A stretch of 64,000 bases of DNA from Shewanella acanthi. GTDB lineage: Bacteria > Pseudomonadota > Gammaproteobacteria > Enterobacterales > Shewanellaceae. The DNA is taken from assembly GCF_019457475.1 (NCBI RefSeq), contig NZ_CP080413.1, positions 1,426,001-1,490,000 of the forward strand. Direction: 5' to 3'. Position 1 is the first letter of the stretch. The number at the start of each line of letters is the position of its first letter. A model generated the notes under the pieces. That model ran no database searches. It saw only the letters and a list, made by a program, of their open reading frames with translations, and had not been told where the DNA came from. This document shows positions 28,148-36,463 of the stretch, piece by piece. The position numbers and the translations under genes are program-made.

Positions 28148-29260
28148 TTACTTACCCGATGGGATCTGTTGGGTAATACAGTGAATGTTGCCGCCACCTA
28201 AGAGGATTTCGCGGGCTGGTACGCCAACAATCTCATGCTCTGGGAAGATTTCCTGCAGCTTCTGTGCGGCAATCTCATCGGTCGTTACGTCAAGCAGTGG
28301 GAATACGATACGGTTGTTGGTGATTAAAAAGTTCACGTAAGAACCCGCTAAACGCTCACCCGCAGTGCGCGGCACCCCAGTGCCTTCGGTCACGCCCTGA
28401 GACTCTTCGTCCGAGCAGTAAAGTGGGCCAGGTTGCGGCAGCAGGTGGATTTTTAACTTACGGCCCTTAGCATCGACGGTGTTTTCTAGGATATCGAGGG
28501 CAGCTTTTGAGCGTGGGTATTGTGGATCGGTTTCATCATCGGTCCAGTGGAGGATGACTTCGCCTGGGCGGGCGAAACAACACATGTTGTCGATATGGCC
28601 GTCGGTTTCATCCATAAATACCCCGTCTGGCAACCAGATAAAGTTGCTGACATTGAGGTAATCACGCAGGTGCGCTTCAATCTGCTCTTTGGTCAGTTCT
28701 GGGTTACGGTTGGTGTTCAGCAGACACTCGGCCGTGGTCATGCAGGTGCCTTCACCGTCAACGTGGATTGAACCACCTTCGAGGATAAGCGGCGCTTCAT
28801 AGCGGGCAAAACCGTGCTGAGCGGTCATTTGCGCAGCAACCTTTTCGTCCTTATCCCATGGGAAGTACAAACCGCCGTTATGACCACCCCAAGCGTTAAA
28901 GCCCCAGTCGATGCTACGGCACTCGCCATCAGCGTTCACCACCACCGTTGGGCCAGTGTCGCGCGCCCAGCAGTCGTCGCTGTTCATTTCAACTAAAGTC
29001 ACATGCGCTGGCATCACGTTTCTAGCTTCTGCCATAAACTCTGCTGGAACACCCATAAACACAGGCGTTGCACCGCCAATTGCATCGGCCACCTTAGCAA
29101 AGGTCGCCTGCGCATACTTACCCGCCGCGCGCCAGTTGTCAGGACGGTATGGCCAAATCATCCACACAGCCTGCTGCGGCGCCCATTCGGCTGGCATAGT
29201 AAAACCATCTTGAGCAGGTTTAGTCGATAACGGCGTGGCAGCCACATTCACTTGTGTCAT
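28148..29260 (-). CDS. aguA: Agmatine deiminase
   Basis: The 370-aa enzyme of the guanidino-modifying fold converts agmatine to N-carbamoylputrescine and ammonia. Features are [22 protein letters not shown], the DCWARDTGP segment with substrate-binding Asp, DETDGHIDN with the catalytic His, and the C-terminal [13 protein letters not shown] with the nucleophilic Cys. I choose ATG at 29260 because GGAGAC lies 7 bases upstream and the length then equals the family (about 365-370 aa); starts up to 29287 would add nine residues and include that binding site. The partner gene aguB is not in the window. Confidence 0.93.
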   Translation of the reverse strand: MTQVNVAATPLSTKPAQDGFTMPAEWAPQQAVWMIWPYRPDNWRAAGKYAQATFAKVADAIGGATPVFMGVPAEFMAEARNVMPAHVTLVEMNSDDCWARDTGPTVVVNADGECRSIDWGFNAWGGHNGGLYFPWDKDEKVAAQMTAQHGFARYEAPLILEGGSIHVDGEGTCMTTAECLLNTNRNPELTKEQIEAHLRDYLNVSNFIWLPDGVFMDETDGHIDNMCCFARPGEVILHWTDDETDPQYPRSKAALDILENTVDAKGRKLKIHLLPQPGPLYCSDEESQGVTEGTGVPRTAGERLAGSYVNFLITNNRIVFPLLDVTTDEIAAQKLQEIFPEHEIVGVPAREILLGGGNIHCITQQIPSGK

Positions 29261-29541
29261 AAGATTTGTCTCCATTAGATTCTGCAAAGTAACTCACTAA
29301 CGATTAAGACTGCCTTGAACAGGCTTTAATACTAGCTCTTAAAACTAGCTCTAAAAAATGCATTAGTTGAGTGCGATGGGTGTGTGCTCAAACATAGCCG
29401 TTAGAATAGGAACTTACGTCACATCAATCAAATGAATAAATCGAATGGCTGTATTTGTAGCGTGAATACTTAGGTTTATGGCAGAGAGGCTAGCAAATGA
29501 AGCTGTGTGGGTATATGGGAAAAAGATAAGGTGCCTGAAAG

Positions 29542-29590
29542 ATAAAAGATAAAAGATAAAAGATAAAAGATAAAAGATAAAAGATAAAAG
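29542..29590. repeat. Seven perfect tandem copies of GATAAAA
   Basis: G occurs at 29542, 29549, 29556, 29563, 29570, 29577, 29584 and 29591, with ATAAAA between, giving seven exact 7-bp units. It lies about 280 bp upstream of aguA in non-coding DNA. Such arrays change copy number by slipped-strand mispairing. Confidence 0.97.
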
Positions 29591-29934
29591 AAGTTGAATA
29601 AGTTAGTTCTACGTGGCGTAGAGTGCCATGGTTTCCCCATTGAGATTCTGTCTTATTGCTTAAAAAAATTCCTGTAGGCTCGGCGACAGTTGATGTGCAA
29701 GGCTAAATTGCAAGAAATTGAAATGCTGCGTTCACATGGCCAATGATGTTCCCAACTTCATAGTGGCATTTCCCATATCCCTATGGGCTAGATGTGAATG
29801 AGCTGCATGTCGCCGATGGTGAATGATGCCGCAATGCTCGAGATTCCAATACCAAAGATTGCAGAGATAAAATGTGGGATTGAGTATACCTTGCAGCGAG
29901 CCTGATTAAACCGTCGAAAAGTCCCACTACGTTT

Positions 29935-29957
29935 CGGCCCCAAACCAAATGGGGCCG
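29935..29957 (-). terminator. GC-rich hairpin after the small secreted protein gene
   Basis: CGGCCCC / GGGGCCG, 7 bp with a 9-nt loop, 13 bp past the stop on the minus strand. No U tract follows, so it is weak as a terminator. Confidence 0.45.
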
Positions 29958-29969
29958 ATGGGGCATGAG

Positions 29970-30347
29970 TTACTCGGAATATCCTTTACGTACAAGAGAG
30001 AAGCCTACTATACACTTGCTCTGCCCCTGCCCGTCTTGATAGCGCATAGCGACCTTCACATTGGGGTTATCTAATGCCCCTTGCAGCATCAAAACCTCTT
30101 CAGCAGCCAGCACCCTAAGGCCACAGGAGGTACCGCCCCAGCGGTATTCTTCGTAAACACCAGTTCCTACCTTGGTGAGAGCCTTGCCATGGTACTGCAG
30201 ATAAGTGTCAGCGCTTTTGGTATTTACCTCTAGAAATACCAGCGGAAAGGCTTCGGTATATTCATCATCTGCTTTCGCAGCGTTTACGAACAGTAAGCTT
30301 AAGAGGGTGGCAGACAAACCTGCTAACTTTACCAATTTCATTTTCAA
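29970..30347 (-). CDS. Small secreted (periplasmic) protein of unknown function
   Basis: The 125-aa precursor has a clear signal peptide: MKMKLVKLA, a hydrophobic core GLSATLLSLLFV, and probable cleavage after NAAKA, giving a mature protein of about 99 aa. Two cysteines (in TSCGLRV and SKCIVGF) could form a disulfide. The ribosome binding site AAAGGAGGTTG is a near-perfect anti-SD complement, so expression could be high. I do not recognise the family. It is flanked by long non-coding DNA on both sides. Confidence 0.8.
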   Translation of the reverse strand: MKMKLVKLAGLSATLLSLLFVNAAKADDEYTEAFPLVFLEVNTKSADTYLQYHGKALTKVGTGVYEEYRWGGTSCGLRVLAAEEVLMLQGALDNPNVKVAMRYQDGQGQSKCIVGFSLVRKGYSE

Positions 30348-30909
30348 CCTCCTTTCTTCATCACTTGCTAATAATCAAAGTAAAGGTAGGTCTGAACCGA
30401 CACAGGCGCTAGTTTCGCTGCCTGTTGTTCTGCAAGCAAATGTAAGCAAGCCCACGTCATAAAAGACTTTAATGAAACCTTAATGTACTAACTCCATTTT
30501 TCTTAATAACTCCGCACCTAATCGAAATTGGCATTGTTGAACCAGTGACCTTCTAAAACAAGGATGTTTTAGTAGAGCCCTCAGGAAAGACTCTTTTGAA
30601 AGAAGGGCTAGCGTGTCACCGGGGCAATCTTGCCAATTTAACTACTCGCAGGTTTTACCCACAGACGTCTTTCTTTGCTTTAAGCCTTAAATACAACTCC
30701 TAAAGCATGGCGATAGCGAATCGATCCACCGGCCGATAAGTTCGACGCCTTCTTGGTGATCTAGGCTGCGGTAGATGGCCGGCATTTTGTTCTTAGGTTC
30801 GGATAGGGTTTGGCGATAGAGTAAAATGCCCCTTTGCTTGGAAGGCGAAATCGGCCCAGCCTGTCTTTAACGCGCAGCTGAGCCTGCAACTGAGAACATA
30901 TATTAAGAG
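30348..30909. other. Intergenic region of 562 bp containing a gene relic
   Basis: The only interpretable content is the cytochrome-gene fragment at 30687-30827 and a small hairpin CTAAAAC / GTTTTAG at 30553-30572. No intact gene is visible. Confidence 0.6.
30687..30827 (-). pseudogene. Truncated relic of an SO2930-type diheme cytochrome gene (3' end only)
   Basis: On the minus strand 46 codons and a stop read ILLYRQTLSEPKNKMPAIYR... to ...WIDSLSPCFRSCI. By eye, 36 of 46 residues equal the C-terminus of the intact 424-aa paralogue at 32015-33289, and the DNA matches over most of about 140 bp. Homology stops abruptly at about 30827, where the paralogue continues upstream with its heme motifs. 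The fragment has no start codon, ribosome binding site or heme site. The frame itself is undamaged, so the copy was broken by truncation rather than by nonsense changes. An epoxide-hydrolase-like gene lies between relic and paralogue. Confidence 0.88.
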
Positions 30910-31746
30910 TTAGTCATCGAATGCAGCTAAAAGGCGGGAGTTTAGGTAGTTTGGGTGTTCTAACGAAATCCAGTGTCCACCATCAATGACTTCACACTGC
31001 CACGCTCCATCGACGTAGTGGCGTGACTCCCTTATTTGTGATTCCACTAGAAATGCATCGCCTCGGCTCCATATACCCGTCGTAGGCACTGTTATCTTGG
31101 GATGCTTGCGCCACAACATAGTGACTAAACTGGCTCGGTAGATACGTAGCGCCGCAGTGAGACGGCCAGGGCTAGCTAAGCGCGCCATCACTTCCTCAAT
31201 TTTGGGGTGAGAGCCAAATACGCGGCGCAGGCTAAAGCGTCCATGACCGGGCAGCAGCGCTTCGGCTAGACCAGCGAGGCAGAAATAAGCAATGTACCAA
31301 CCTGCGAATTTTTGATCCATGCCGGCGCGGGCATAGGCCATGGGATGACCCACGGAGAGCACCACCAAACGTCTTACTCGCTCTGGGTGATAGGCGGCTA
31401 AAAGCCAAGCCAGTGCAGCGCCCCAATCGTGGCCAACAACATTGACTTGTGACATTTGAAGATGATCGAGCAGTGCCGTTAGATCTTCAGCGATTGTGCG
31501 CGCGTTATAGTCGCTTAGTGCTGGTGCTATTTGTGACTCACCACAGCCCACAGTATCAGGCGCGATACAGCGGTATCCCGCAGTATGCAGTGCATTCATT
31601 TGTGTAAGCCACATGTCCGCAGTATCAGGAAATCCGTGAACAAATAATGCAACAGGTCGCGCTTTATCATCGGGCGCAGTATCCAAATAAGATAGGGTTA
31701 GGCCACGGGAGTGGAACTGATTGCGATGGATAGACTGATTTTTCAA
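30910..31746 (-). CDS. Alpha/beta hydrolase, epoxide-hydrolase/haloalkane-dehalogenase-like
   Basis: The 278-aa hydrolase has FVHGFPDTADMW (HGxP oxyanion loop), PDTVGCGES, and GHDWGAALAW in which Asp107 is the likely nucleophile. An Asp here, rather than Ser, marks the epoxide-hydrolase and dehalogenase branch. A C-terminal GGHWISLEHP gives the catalytic His. No signal peptide; the physiological substrate is unknown. It lies between the intact heme-protein paralogue and the gene relic, same strand, with more than 250 bp on its upstream side, so it probably has its own promoter. Confidence 0.85.
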   Translation of the reverse strand: MKNQSIHRNQFHSRGLTLSYLDTAPDDKARPVALFVHGFPDTADMWLTQMNALHTAGYRCIAPDTVGCGESQIAPALSDYNARTIAEDLTALLDHLQMSQVNVVGHDWGAALAWLLAAYHPERVRRLVVLSVGHPMAYARAGMDQKFAGWYIAYFCLAGLAEALLPGHGRFSLRRVFGSHPKIEEVMARLASPGRLTAALRIYRASLVTMLWRKHPKITVPTTGIWSRGDAFLVESQIRESRHYVDGAWQCEVIDGGHWISLEHPNYLNSRLLAAFDD

Positions 31747-32014
31747 GCTTTTTCCTTATTTTGATAAAATGCCTGTTCTCAGAACATTACAGTTATTAAG
31801 TGTGCTGAGTGTTGAACTTTGCTACCCCGATGGTAATTCTTAAAATACATTTCTTGAAAAGACCGCATTTACAAAAAATAACGGATTCACGCCTAGTAAA
31901 TTGCGGCAGAATCGTCATCCCATTCAGGGGGTTCCAGAATAGGCCTGTGTATTGGGTGATGCTGAAATATACACGCTTTATTCATGAAAACCTTAAATAA
32001 ATCAGCGCAGTTTA

Positions 32015-33289
32015 TCAAATACAACTCCCTAAACTGGGCGATAGCGAATCAATCCACAGGCCGATAAGTTCGACGCCTTCTTGGTGTTCGAGGGCACGGC
32101 CAATCGGCGGCATTCTGTCTTTGGGTTCGGATAGGGTTTGGCGATAGAGCAGTATTGAATGGTCGGCATTGCCGGGGACAATATCGTAGTTGAGTCCTCG
32201 TGGGCCGCCGTCCCATCCTGGGGGTTGCTTGCAAATGCCGTAGGGGTAGGTGGTGTGGTCGACATAAAATCCGAGGCGTAATCCCGAGATGCTGGCATAA
32301 CCGTTGGGGTTGTGGCAGTGGGCGCAGTTCACATCTAAGTATCCCTTAGCGCGCGCCGTTAAATCCGCGCTGGCATCATTAATGGGGTAGGTTTTACCGA
32401 CGGTTGAAAGGTCTGGCAGACCCAAAAGCTGGCCGCGATCGCGCCAAAGACTTAACTGATTTGTACTAACGCTTTCAACACTCCCTTCGACTGGAATATC
32501 ACGGTTCAGCAAATACGCCTTAAGGCCAATCGGGATAATCAGACTGCTATCACCTTGATTATATTGGTGACAAACCTTGCATTCGGCGCGGCTGGGAATG
32601 TTGTACTCGAAGGTCTGGGTTTGCCCTTGGTTAGTGAGCGTATGCGTAACAGTGGCGCCTGCGGTTAATAGAGTTGCATCCCCCGACGCCTCTTTGTTTA
32701 ACGACTCTCCGTTCGACGCCTCTTTGTTTGTAGAAAGGGGCCACTGGTAGGTCAGGCTCGTCCAGCCCTGAGCGCGTTTAATCAGCAGGCGGGTTTCAAT
32801 TAAGGTCTCATTAGCGGTATCAAAGCTTGCGCCTATTGCTGTAGAAGTTAGGGCGGTATCGAGCGGCAGAGCAAAGGTTTTGACTAGCACCGCACCCTCA
32901 GGGAAATCAAAGGCCTGCTGGGGCTGATAGTGCATGGCCGTGCCTTGTGGCAGAAAAATAAAACGATACTTAGTGGAGTAATTGGTAAATAGCTGACTTG
33001 CCAGCTGATAGCCAAAGCCGGGCGCCTGCGGCGCGGTTGTGGGATTACTCGGGTCTGTAAAGAGATGATATTGACTTAAGCGCGGGCAATCCTCAGTCAT
33101 CAACGCCTGCCAATTGACCTCAGAGGATTGTGCATCACAGGCACTCTCAGGTGTTGTTGGTGTGGTTGGGACTGTGGGTGTAGTTGGCGTTGTTGGAGGT
33201 GGGGTTGTGTCAGACTCTCCTCCGCCGCAGGCAAGCAGTTGACTGCAGAAGATAATCACTAAACTGGTTAATAGGCGGTTTTGCATCAT
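32015..33289 (-). CDS. SO2930-family diheme c-type cytochrome lipoprotein (stand-alone paralogue)
   Basis: The 424-aa lipoprotein has a signal peptide with lipobox LLAC (Cys21), then a Pro/Thr-rich spacer (TTPPPTTPTTP...) that would hold it off the membrane. Two heme c sites are present, CKVCH and CAHCH, the latter inside YLDVNCAHCHNPNG. C-terminal blocks PGNADHSILLYR and DRMPPIGR match the family. It closely parallels residues about 560-908 of the fusion protein upstream (same blocks VNWQALM, LFTDPSNPTTAP, KYRF). Redox function in the periplasm is likely; the partner and substrate are unknown. A 16-bp direct repeat with 30-bp period (32684-32699, 32714-32729) duplicates NKEAS in frame. Confidence 0.88.
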   Translation of the reverse strand: MMQNRLLTSLVIIFCSQLLACGGGESDTTPPPTTPTTPTVPTTPTTPESACDAQSSEVNWQALMTEDCPRLSQYHLFTDPSNPTTAPQAPGFGYQLASQLFTNYSTKYRFIFLPQGTAMHYQPQQAFDFPEGAVLVKTFALPLDTALTSTAIGASFDTANETLIETRLLIKRAQGWTSLTYQWPLSTNKEASNGESLNKEASGDATLLTAGATVTHTLTNQGQTQTFEYNIPSRAECKVCHQYNQGDSSLIIPIGLKAYLLNRDIPVEGSVESVSTNQLSLWRDRGQLLGLPDLSTVGKTYPINDASADLTARAKGYLDVNCAHCHNPNGYASISGLRLGFYVDHTTYPYGICKQPPGWDGGPRGLNYDIVPGNADHSILLYRQTLSEPKDRMPPIGRALEHQEGVELIGLWIDSLSPSLGSCI

Positions 33290-33381
33290 ATTTTTCGCTT
33301 ATAACTCATCACAGTTAACTTATCACGCTAGTTGAAAGATTTAGGGTGAAAGCCATTGGCTGTAAACAATAATCGAGTGAA

Positions 33382-33410
33382 ATAAAAGGCTGACAGAGTC
33401 AGCCTTTTAT
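33382..33410. terminator. Terminator between the two cytochrome-domain genes
   Basis: ATAAAAGGCTGAC (33382-33394), loop AGA, GTCAGCCTTTTAT (33398-33410): a perfect 13-bp stem with A/T-rich ends, 55 bp after the stop of the 908-aa gene. It indicates that the 424-aa gene is transcribed separately. Confidence 0.85.
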
Positions 33411-33464
33411 CGGTTCCTTCTAAGCCTAGCTATTAGCCAGCTAAGCGATTAGTTAGAGCAACTA

Positions 33465-36191
33465 TTAGTTAGAACAGCTGGCCGCAGGTAGACGCTTAAT
33501 CCACTCACCGATAAGTGCAACGCCTTCAGCATGGCTGAGGCTGCGACCAATCTCTGGCATACGATCGCCAGGGGTGGTGCTTTGCATACGGAAGTGCATG
33601 ATTGAGCCTTCGGCATTACCTGGTACTACGTCAAAGCTTAAGTTACCGCCGCCATAGGCCACAGGTGACTTACAGGTGCCGTGGGAGAAGCCAGCATCAT
33701 CGCCGTAACCACGCCAGTACTCGAGTTTAAGACCTGTGTTAGAGGCGTTACCTTCGGGTCTATGGCAGTGGGCGCAGTTGATGTCTAGGTATCCCTTGGC
33801 GGTTTGCATCAGGGCGGCATCACTTAGGCTGGCTAACTTGGCCTCGTCACCGTCGTTGTAGGCAGGTACCTGCGGTACTTGGCTCAGGTTTGGCAGACCT
33901 TGGAGAAGGCCTAAGCTTTCCCATTTCAGCAGTTGGTTCATGCTGCCATCTGGATAGCTGTAGAGCTTATTCAAGTGGCGCGCCTTTGGACCAATAGGGA
34001 CGAACACCGCATTAGTGTTGTCATCCGCTTTATACTGGTGGCACTGCTTACACTGGTTCATGCTTGGCACTGTATAGTTAAAGACCTTGTCTTCACCATT
34101 GTGGGTCAGCGATTGGTTACTGATCGCACCAGCTTTGGCGAGGGTCGCATCGGTCTTCTCGGCGTTCCACACATAGGGCAGGGCGCTCCAACCCGTCGAG
34201 CGATGGATAAGCAGTCGGGTTTCAATCAGGCTTTCATTCTCGATGCCGCGCTTGCTGGTATCGCTTGGTAGGGCGAAGGTTTTCACGATAACGGTGCCCA
34301 CTGGGAAATCGAAGGATTCGTTCTCAGAGTAGGTCGCCTTTTCACCCGTTGGCAGGTACACAAAGCGATACTTGCTAGCGTAGTCGGTAAATAGCTGGGT
34401 GTTCAAATCGTAGGGCACACCACCCGAATTAGGCGCTGCTGTTGGGTTTTTCGCATCGCTAAACAGGTTGTAGTCTGACAGATTTGGACAGTTTGCCTTG
34501 AGCAGCGCATCCCAACTTACATTTGAGCCCGTCGCTTGACACAGGCTTTGATCGCCATCACCGATAAGACCCACTTCGCCCTCACCGATAGTGCCGCCAC
34601 CACCGACTAAAACGCCGCCGTCACAGCCTTCGGTATTGTCATCCACGCCGCAGCCAAACACTTGGCCGTTAAAGGTCACAGTGTGAACCGGCAAGCTCAC
34701 CTGAGAACACTTCATCAGGGTGTTTTGGGTCTTCTCGTATTGCACGTCGGCAATGCTGATGTCGGTGTTGCTGTTGGCGTAAAGACGACCGAATGACACA
34801 TCACCGTTGTTGCTGGCGCAAACGTTATCGCTACCGTCTTCGGCAAATGGCAATTCTTTCAAGCCTAAGTAAGCGGCGGTACCATTGTTAGCCAGCATTT
34901 CCCCTAAACCATCATAGAGCACGCCCGGCAAAGTGCCGTGGCTGATGATGTAGGCGCGGATAATGTCTTGAATCAGATAACCCTTAGGCTTGCTACCGTA
35001 GTCGGTAATCGTATTATCGTGCAGGTAGATATTGCGTGGCACAGGGCGCCAGCCATCTTCAATTGACTGCCCTGGTTGACCATAGTTAGCCACGAAGGTT
35101 GAAATGTCCGGCTCAGCAATAAAGAAGCTGCTGACGGTCACGCCAAGGGTGTCATGGTGGGCGATGTCGTTATTGAAAATCTCCACATCGGCGGTCGAGA
35201 GGATAATCACCCCCGTACCCGGCGGCACAATATGCACACCCGCAGGGTTAGCCGAGGCGTTAGCAAAGTTAGGGGTGTTGTTGTTATACACCTTGTTATT
35301 GAAAATCCGTACGCTCGAGCCGTATCTGTGGTTATTGATCGGCAAGTCGAACACTAAGATACCGCCAGTGTTGGAGGTCGCTTCGTTATCATAGACGTCG
35401 GCGTATTTCGAGTTTTCAATTTCGATACCCGCCACGTTTTCATGGGCGATGTTGCGGCGCACCACAATGTACTGTGACTGACCGACATAGATACCCGCAT
35501 CGGCACTGCCGCGCACATAACTGTCTTCAATCAGAATGTTTTCACACTCTACAGGGTACAGGCCGTAGGCGCCGTTGTCTTTGTCGAGTTCACCTTCCCA
35601 AATTGCGCTTACGCGGCGAAGGATGATGCCGTTGGTATTTTTAAGTTTGATACCGTTGTTTTTGGCTTCATTCACCGACAAGTCTTGAATGGTAATGTTC
35701 ATCGCGTTTTGCACGAAAATACCATCGCCAGAATCAGCTTGGGCAAAGTTCAGAATAGTGTCATTCATTCCGTAGCCCATGATAGTGACGTTTTTGGCAT
35801 AGCTGCCATCCCCGTCAACGTCACCATCGAACAACAGGGTTGAATCGATATTAAAGGTGCCCTTTGGCAGCACAATCACGGCGCCACTTTGGGCGTTGAT
35901 CAGTGCTTCTTGGATGCGGTGGGTGAGGTTTTCGCCGGCGGCAATTTTAATCGCGCCATCGGGGAAAGTCGGCTCCGCTGCGGGTTGCTCTACCACCGGC
36001 GGTGTGGTGTCCACGACGGGATCATCGTCGTCTGAGAAACATCCCGAAAGGTTAAAGGCCATTAGCATGGCAAGGCCCGTGGGCATTAGCCAATTTGGAT
36101 TGCCAGCGCGCTTTTTATTTCCCCGTTGCGCTTTAACTAACTTAAGGGGATTCACCTTAAGTTGGGCTGGATTAACGTGCTTGTTGAACAT
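33465..36191 (-). CDS. Lipoprotein fusing a parallel beta-helix domain to an SO2930-family diheme cytochrome
   Basis: The 908-aa precursor has an unusually long charged N-terminal region and lipobox LSGC at about Cys51. GGGAG six bases before ATG fixes the start. Residues about 75-480 are a right-handed parallel beta-helix with repeating N-x-x-I rungs (KNVTIMG, MNITIQDLSV, ENILIEDSYV, YIVVRRN, VEIFNNDI). A Cys/Gly-rich linker (FGCGVDDNTEGCDGG, VGGGGTIGEGE) follows, then the cytochrome domain from about 560 with heme sites CKQCH and CAHCH. The two halves correspond to families usually encoded by neighbouring genes (TIGR03805 and TIGR03806, from memory). Beta-helices of this type bind or cleave polysaccharide; that substrate is inferred. 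Confidence 0.9.
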   Translation of the reverse strand: MFNKHVNPAQLKVNPLKLVKAQRGNKKRAGNPNWLMPTGLAMLMAFNLSGCFSDDDDPVVDTTPPVVEQPAAEPTFPDGAIKIAAGENLTHRIQEALINAQSGAVIVLPKGTFNIDSTLLFDGDVDGDGSYAKNVTIMGYGMNDTILNFAQADSGDGIFVQNAMNITIQDLSVNEAKNNGIKLKNTNGIILRRVSAIWEGELDKDNGAYGLYPVECENILIEDSYVRGSADAGIYVGQSQYIVVRRNIAHENVAGIEIENSKYADVYDNEATSNTGGILVFDLPINNHRYGSSVRIFNNKVYNNNTPNFANASANPAGVHIVPPGTGVIILSTADVEIFNNDIAHHDTLGVTVSSFFIAEPDISTFVANYGQPGQSIEDGWRPVPRNIYLHDNTITDYGSKPKGYLIQDIIRAYIISHGTLPGVLYDGLGEMLANNGTAAYLGLKELPFAEDGSDNVCASNNGDVSFGRLYANSNTDISIADVQYEKTQNTLMKCSQVSLPVHTVTFNGQVFGCGVDDNTEGCDGGVLVGGGGTIGEGEVGLIGDGDQSLCQATGSNVSWDALLKANCPNLSDYNLFSDAKNPTAAPNSGGVPYDLNTQLFTDYASKYRFVYLPTGEKATYSENESFDFPVGTVIVKTFALPSDTSKRGIENESLIETRLLIHRSTGWSALPYVWNAEKTDATLAKAGAISNQSLTHNGEDKVFNYTVPSMNQCKQCHQYKADDNTNAVFVPIGPKARHLNKLYSYPDGSMNQLLKWESLGLLQGLPNLSQVPQVPAYNDGDEAKLASLSDAALMQTAKGYLDINCAHCHRPEGNASNTGLKLEYWRGYGDDAGFSHGTCKSPVAYGGGNLSFDVVPGNAEGSIMHFRMQSTTPGDRMPEIGRSLSHAEGVALIGEWIKRLPAASCSN

Positions 36192-36371
36192 TTGTTGCTC
36201 CCGTTTTTGTTATTATTTCGTTAACAGGATGCGTTAAGGGCAATAAAAGGCAATGTGAAATATGGCCAAAATGGTGCAACCAAGCTGCTAGGGACATTTA
36301 AAGCGAAGGTGTGGGGAAAAGGGGAAAGTCGAAGTCGACGGCTCACTGATGGGGCGTAAGGGCAACGAACA

Positions 36372-36404
36372 GGTATGAAGGGGCTTTATTAGCCCCTTCA
36401 TACC
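36372..36404 (-). terminator. Strong hairpin downstream of the DUF3083-like gene
   Basis: A perfect 14-bp stem GGTATGAAGGGGCT / AGCCCCTTCATACC with loop TTATT, 60 bp past the stop on the minus strand. It lacks a U tract on both sides, so it may act as a 3'-end stabiliser as well as a terminator. Confidence 0.6.
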
Positions 36405-36463
36405 GATAGTGGTTCGCTGTTTTAAGCCTGCGCCAGTGCCACAGAAAGGCCTGGCCCAATGGA

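Larger units (their letters stand above)
29261..29969. other. Intergenic region of 709 bp upstream of aguA
   Basis: The region contains a short direct repeat ACTAGCTCT (29331-29339 and 29344-29352), a heptanucleotide tandem array at 29542-29590, and a hairpin at 29935-29957. The rest shows no supported gene. The minus-strand frame at 29781-29966 ends in that hairpin and is not convincing. Confidence 0.5.

Noticed and set aside
29542..29590. GATAAAA array as a CRISPR-like repeat
   Set aside because: The units are contiguous 7-mers with no spacers, so it is a simple tandem repeat.
30536..30590. tRNA-like stretch (TTGAACCAGTGACC followed by a hairpin)
   Set aside because: It resembles part of a reversed tRNA T arm, but no full cloverleaf, acceptor stem or plausible anticodon arm could be built.
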